6,917 nucleotides of DNA from Bacteroidota bacterium (GTDB lineage Bacteria; Bacteroidota; Ignavibacteria; UBA10030; UBA8401), in the NCBI GenBank assembly GCA_030824295.1, contig JAVBYA010000504.1, positions 1 to 6,917 on the forward strand. Reading direction: 5' to 3'. The notes below the pieces were generated by a model. That model saw nothing but the letters and a program-made list of their open reading frames with translations. It ran no database searches and had not been told where the DNA came from. Shown piece after piece: positions 5,952-6,917 of the stretch. The position numbers were made by a program, and so were the translations under genes. The stretch's first letter is position 1, and each line of letters opens with the position of its first letter.

Positions 5952-6755
5952 AATCTGTCATTTCATCATCCGTTGCCATTCAAGTTCCACTCTAAACCCA
6001 AGGTCCCCCAGGTATTCACAACCGCACCGTATAATGTTCTTCAGGCGCGGCTCGATCTTAAAAGGATGCTGGGGATCAATCTTGAGCGCGGACTGCTCAT
6101 CTCTACGTTGATCCATTTGGCGCTTCTCGGACTCTACAACGGACTGGAATATTATTCGTCGTTGGAGGATGAAGCACCGATGATCCGGCTCCGGATCATG
6201 AAATACAGCGAGCTTGGTCCGCCTCCCTCCATCACCAATTCACTGACGGCACCCGCCGTAGGTGTGGCGAGGTTCGGAAAACCGTCGATCGGTACACCGG
6301 TGCCGGTGCCGGATGCGGAGATCAACCCGGAGCAGACCATCGCGACGCAGGAAGAGATGAGCGCCGTTTCCGGTCCGCTGACCGGCGAAGGAGCCGGGGC
6401 CGGGGAGACCATCGAGATAGAGAACGACATCGTCATCGAGAATGACGAACCGGGGATGAACGAGTTCATCCCGGTGGAGAAAGCGCCGCAGGTGGTCTTC
6501 GCAGAGAAGCCGGCGTATCCGGAGATCGCACGGCGCTCCGGAATGGAAGGAACCGTGTGGGTGAAGATCCTGGTCGATAAGACAGGGAAGCCGAAGAAAG
6601 CGGTAGTGATCAAGGACGGTGGGACGGATATCTTCAGTCAGGCGGCGATCACGGCGGCGATGAACTACCAGTTCACCCCCGCCATCATGAACAGCGGTCC
6701 GGTGCAGGTGTGGGTAGCCATCAAATTCAGCTTCCAGCTGACCGACCGTCAATAA
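5949..6755 (+). CDS. TonB-family energy-transducer-like protein
   Basis: 268 residues with TonB-like topology. A basic, unusually long cytoplasmic segment (1-47) precedes one membrane helix (about 48-65, LLISTLIHLALLGLY). A periplasmic linker (about 66-180) and a C-terminal TonB domain (about 183-264) follow: KPAYPEIARRSGMEGTVWV, then KILVDKTGKPKKAVV, and the closing IKFSFQL strand. TonB couples the proton gradient used by ExbB-ExbD to outer-membrane receptors. The usual Pro-Lys/Pro-Glu repeats of the linker are absent; it is instead acidic and Gly/Glu/Ile-rich (146-165). No ExbB, ExbD or receptor gene is in view, so a role in transport is not established; such TonB-domain proteins also act as envelope structural or secretion factors. 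It has its own promoter-like region and ends in two consecutive TAA stops. The next reading frame starts 30 bases downstream and is probably co-transcribed. Confidence 0.88.
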   Translation: MNLSFHHPLPFKFHSKPKVPQVFTTAPYNVLQARLDLKRMLGINLERGLLISTLIHLALLGLYNGLEYYSSLEDEAPMIRLRIMKYSELGPPPSITNSLTAPAVGVARFGKPSIGTPVPVPDAEINPEQTIATQEEMSAVSGPLTGEGAGAGETIEIENDIVIENDEPGMNEFIPVEKAPQVVFAEKPAYPEIARRSGMEGTVWVKILVDKTGKPKKAVVIKDGGTDIFSQAAITAAMNYQFTPAIMNSGPVQVWVAIKFSFQLTDRQ

Positions 6756-6785
6756 TAACGAACACGTGAACCAATAGGTCTTAGT

Positions 6786-6917
6786 ATGATGTCCGCCGTT
6801 GAACCAGGGAATGAACGTATCCAGCAGCGCCCGGTGTGGAACAATATCTACCGCTCCAAATGCATCAGCATGGAAGTGCAGCAGCGCTCATCTATTCAGG
6901 CGACAATGTCTTCGTTA
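6786..6917 (+). CDS. Start of an unrecognised gene, cut by the window edge
   Basis: An open frame from ATG 6786 runs 44 codons to the last base without a stop. It begins MMSAVEPGNERIQQRPVW and continues through NNIYRSKCISMEVQQRSS. AGG (6776-6778) lies seven bases before the ATG, and the gene follows the TonB-family gene by 30 bases on the same strand, so it is probably in the same operon. The visible segment is polar, with no signal peptide or membrane helix. I do not recognise a family. A start at the second codon (6789) is equally possible. Confidence 0.55.
   Translation, partial: MMSAVEPGNERIQQRPVWNNIYRSKCISMEVQQRSSIQATMSSL

Noticed and set aside
1..6917. CRISPR array, insertion sequence, attachment site, tRNA or rRNA
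   Set aside because: No direct-repeat arrays, transposase or integrase motifs, or structural RNA signatures were seen in either strand.

Overview
The window carries five complete genes on the + strand, with a possible gene tail at the left edge and an open gene start at the right edge. In order: a YgiD/LigB-type extradiol dioxygenase (64-942), a soluble PAS histidine kinase (1032-2420), an NtrC-type sigma54-activating response regulator (2421-3788), a GTP-dependent phosphoenolpyruvate carboxykinase (3891-5729), a TonB-family protein (5949-6755) and the first 44 codons of an unrecognised gene (6786 to the edge). Coding density is high and there are no mobile elements, CRISPR arrays, tRNAs or rRNAs.

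Organism: the gene types suggest the Bacteroidota/Chlorobiota (FCB) side of the tree, perhaps an Ignavibacteria/Kapabacteria-like lineage. The reasons are the GTP-type PEPCK, the YgiD homologue with an extra Arg-Arg N-terminus of a kind I associate with Bacteroidota, the stand-alone TonB-like protein, and promoter-like sequences of the TTG/TAnnTTTG kind. Clear Shine-Dalgarno sequences before several genes and a moderately GC-rich composition argue against a typical Bacteroidia genome. This placement is inference.

Layout: the dioxygenase ends in a clean intrinsic terminator (953-977). The kinase and regulator abut with no gap and share an operon. A weak terminator-like hairpin and a promoter region precede pckG, which has its own Shine-Dalgarno and start at 3891. 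A perfect 15-bp hairpin without a U-tract follows pckG. The 219-base gap 5730-5948 is the most regulatory-looking stretch: it holds this hairpin, a pyrimidine-rich tract, a 12-bp inverted repeat (11/12) and, directly abutting it, a sigma54-like -24/-12 element with the invariant GG and GC, placed about 35 bases before the Shine-Dalgarno and start of the TonB-family gene.

How it may work together: the regulator has the parts of a sigma54 activator (AAA+ domain, GSFTGA loop, Fis-type HTH). The best sigma54-like site in the intergenic regions lies before the TonB-family gene, with a weaker one before pckG. A related 30-base box (TTGAA-TCG, then GG and AAAT) occurs before the kinase, pckG and TonB-family genes. 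The simplest hypothesis is that this two-component system autoregulates and controls its two downstream neighbours, linking an internal signal to gluconeogenic flux and envelope function. That is inference. I see no clearly unprecedented multi-gene system here; the regulatory architecture is the part worth checking.
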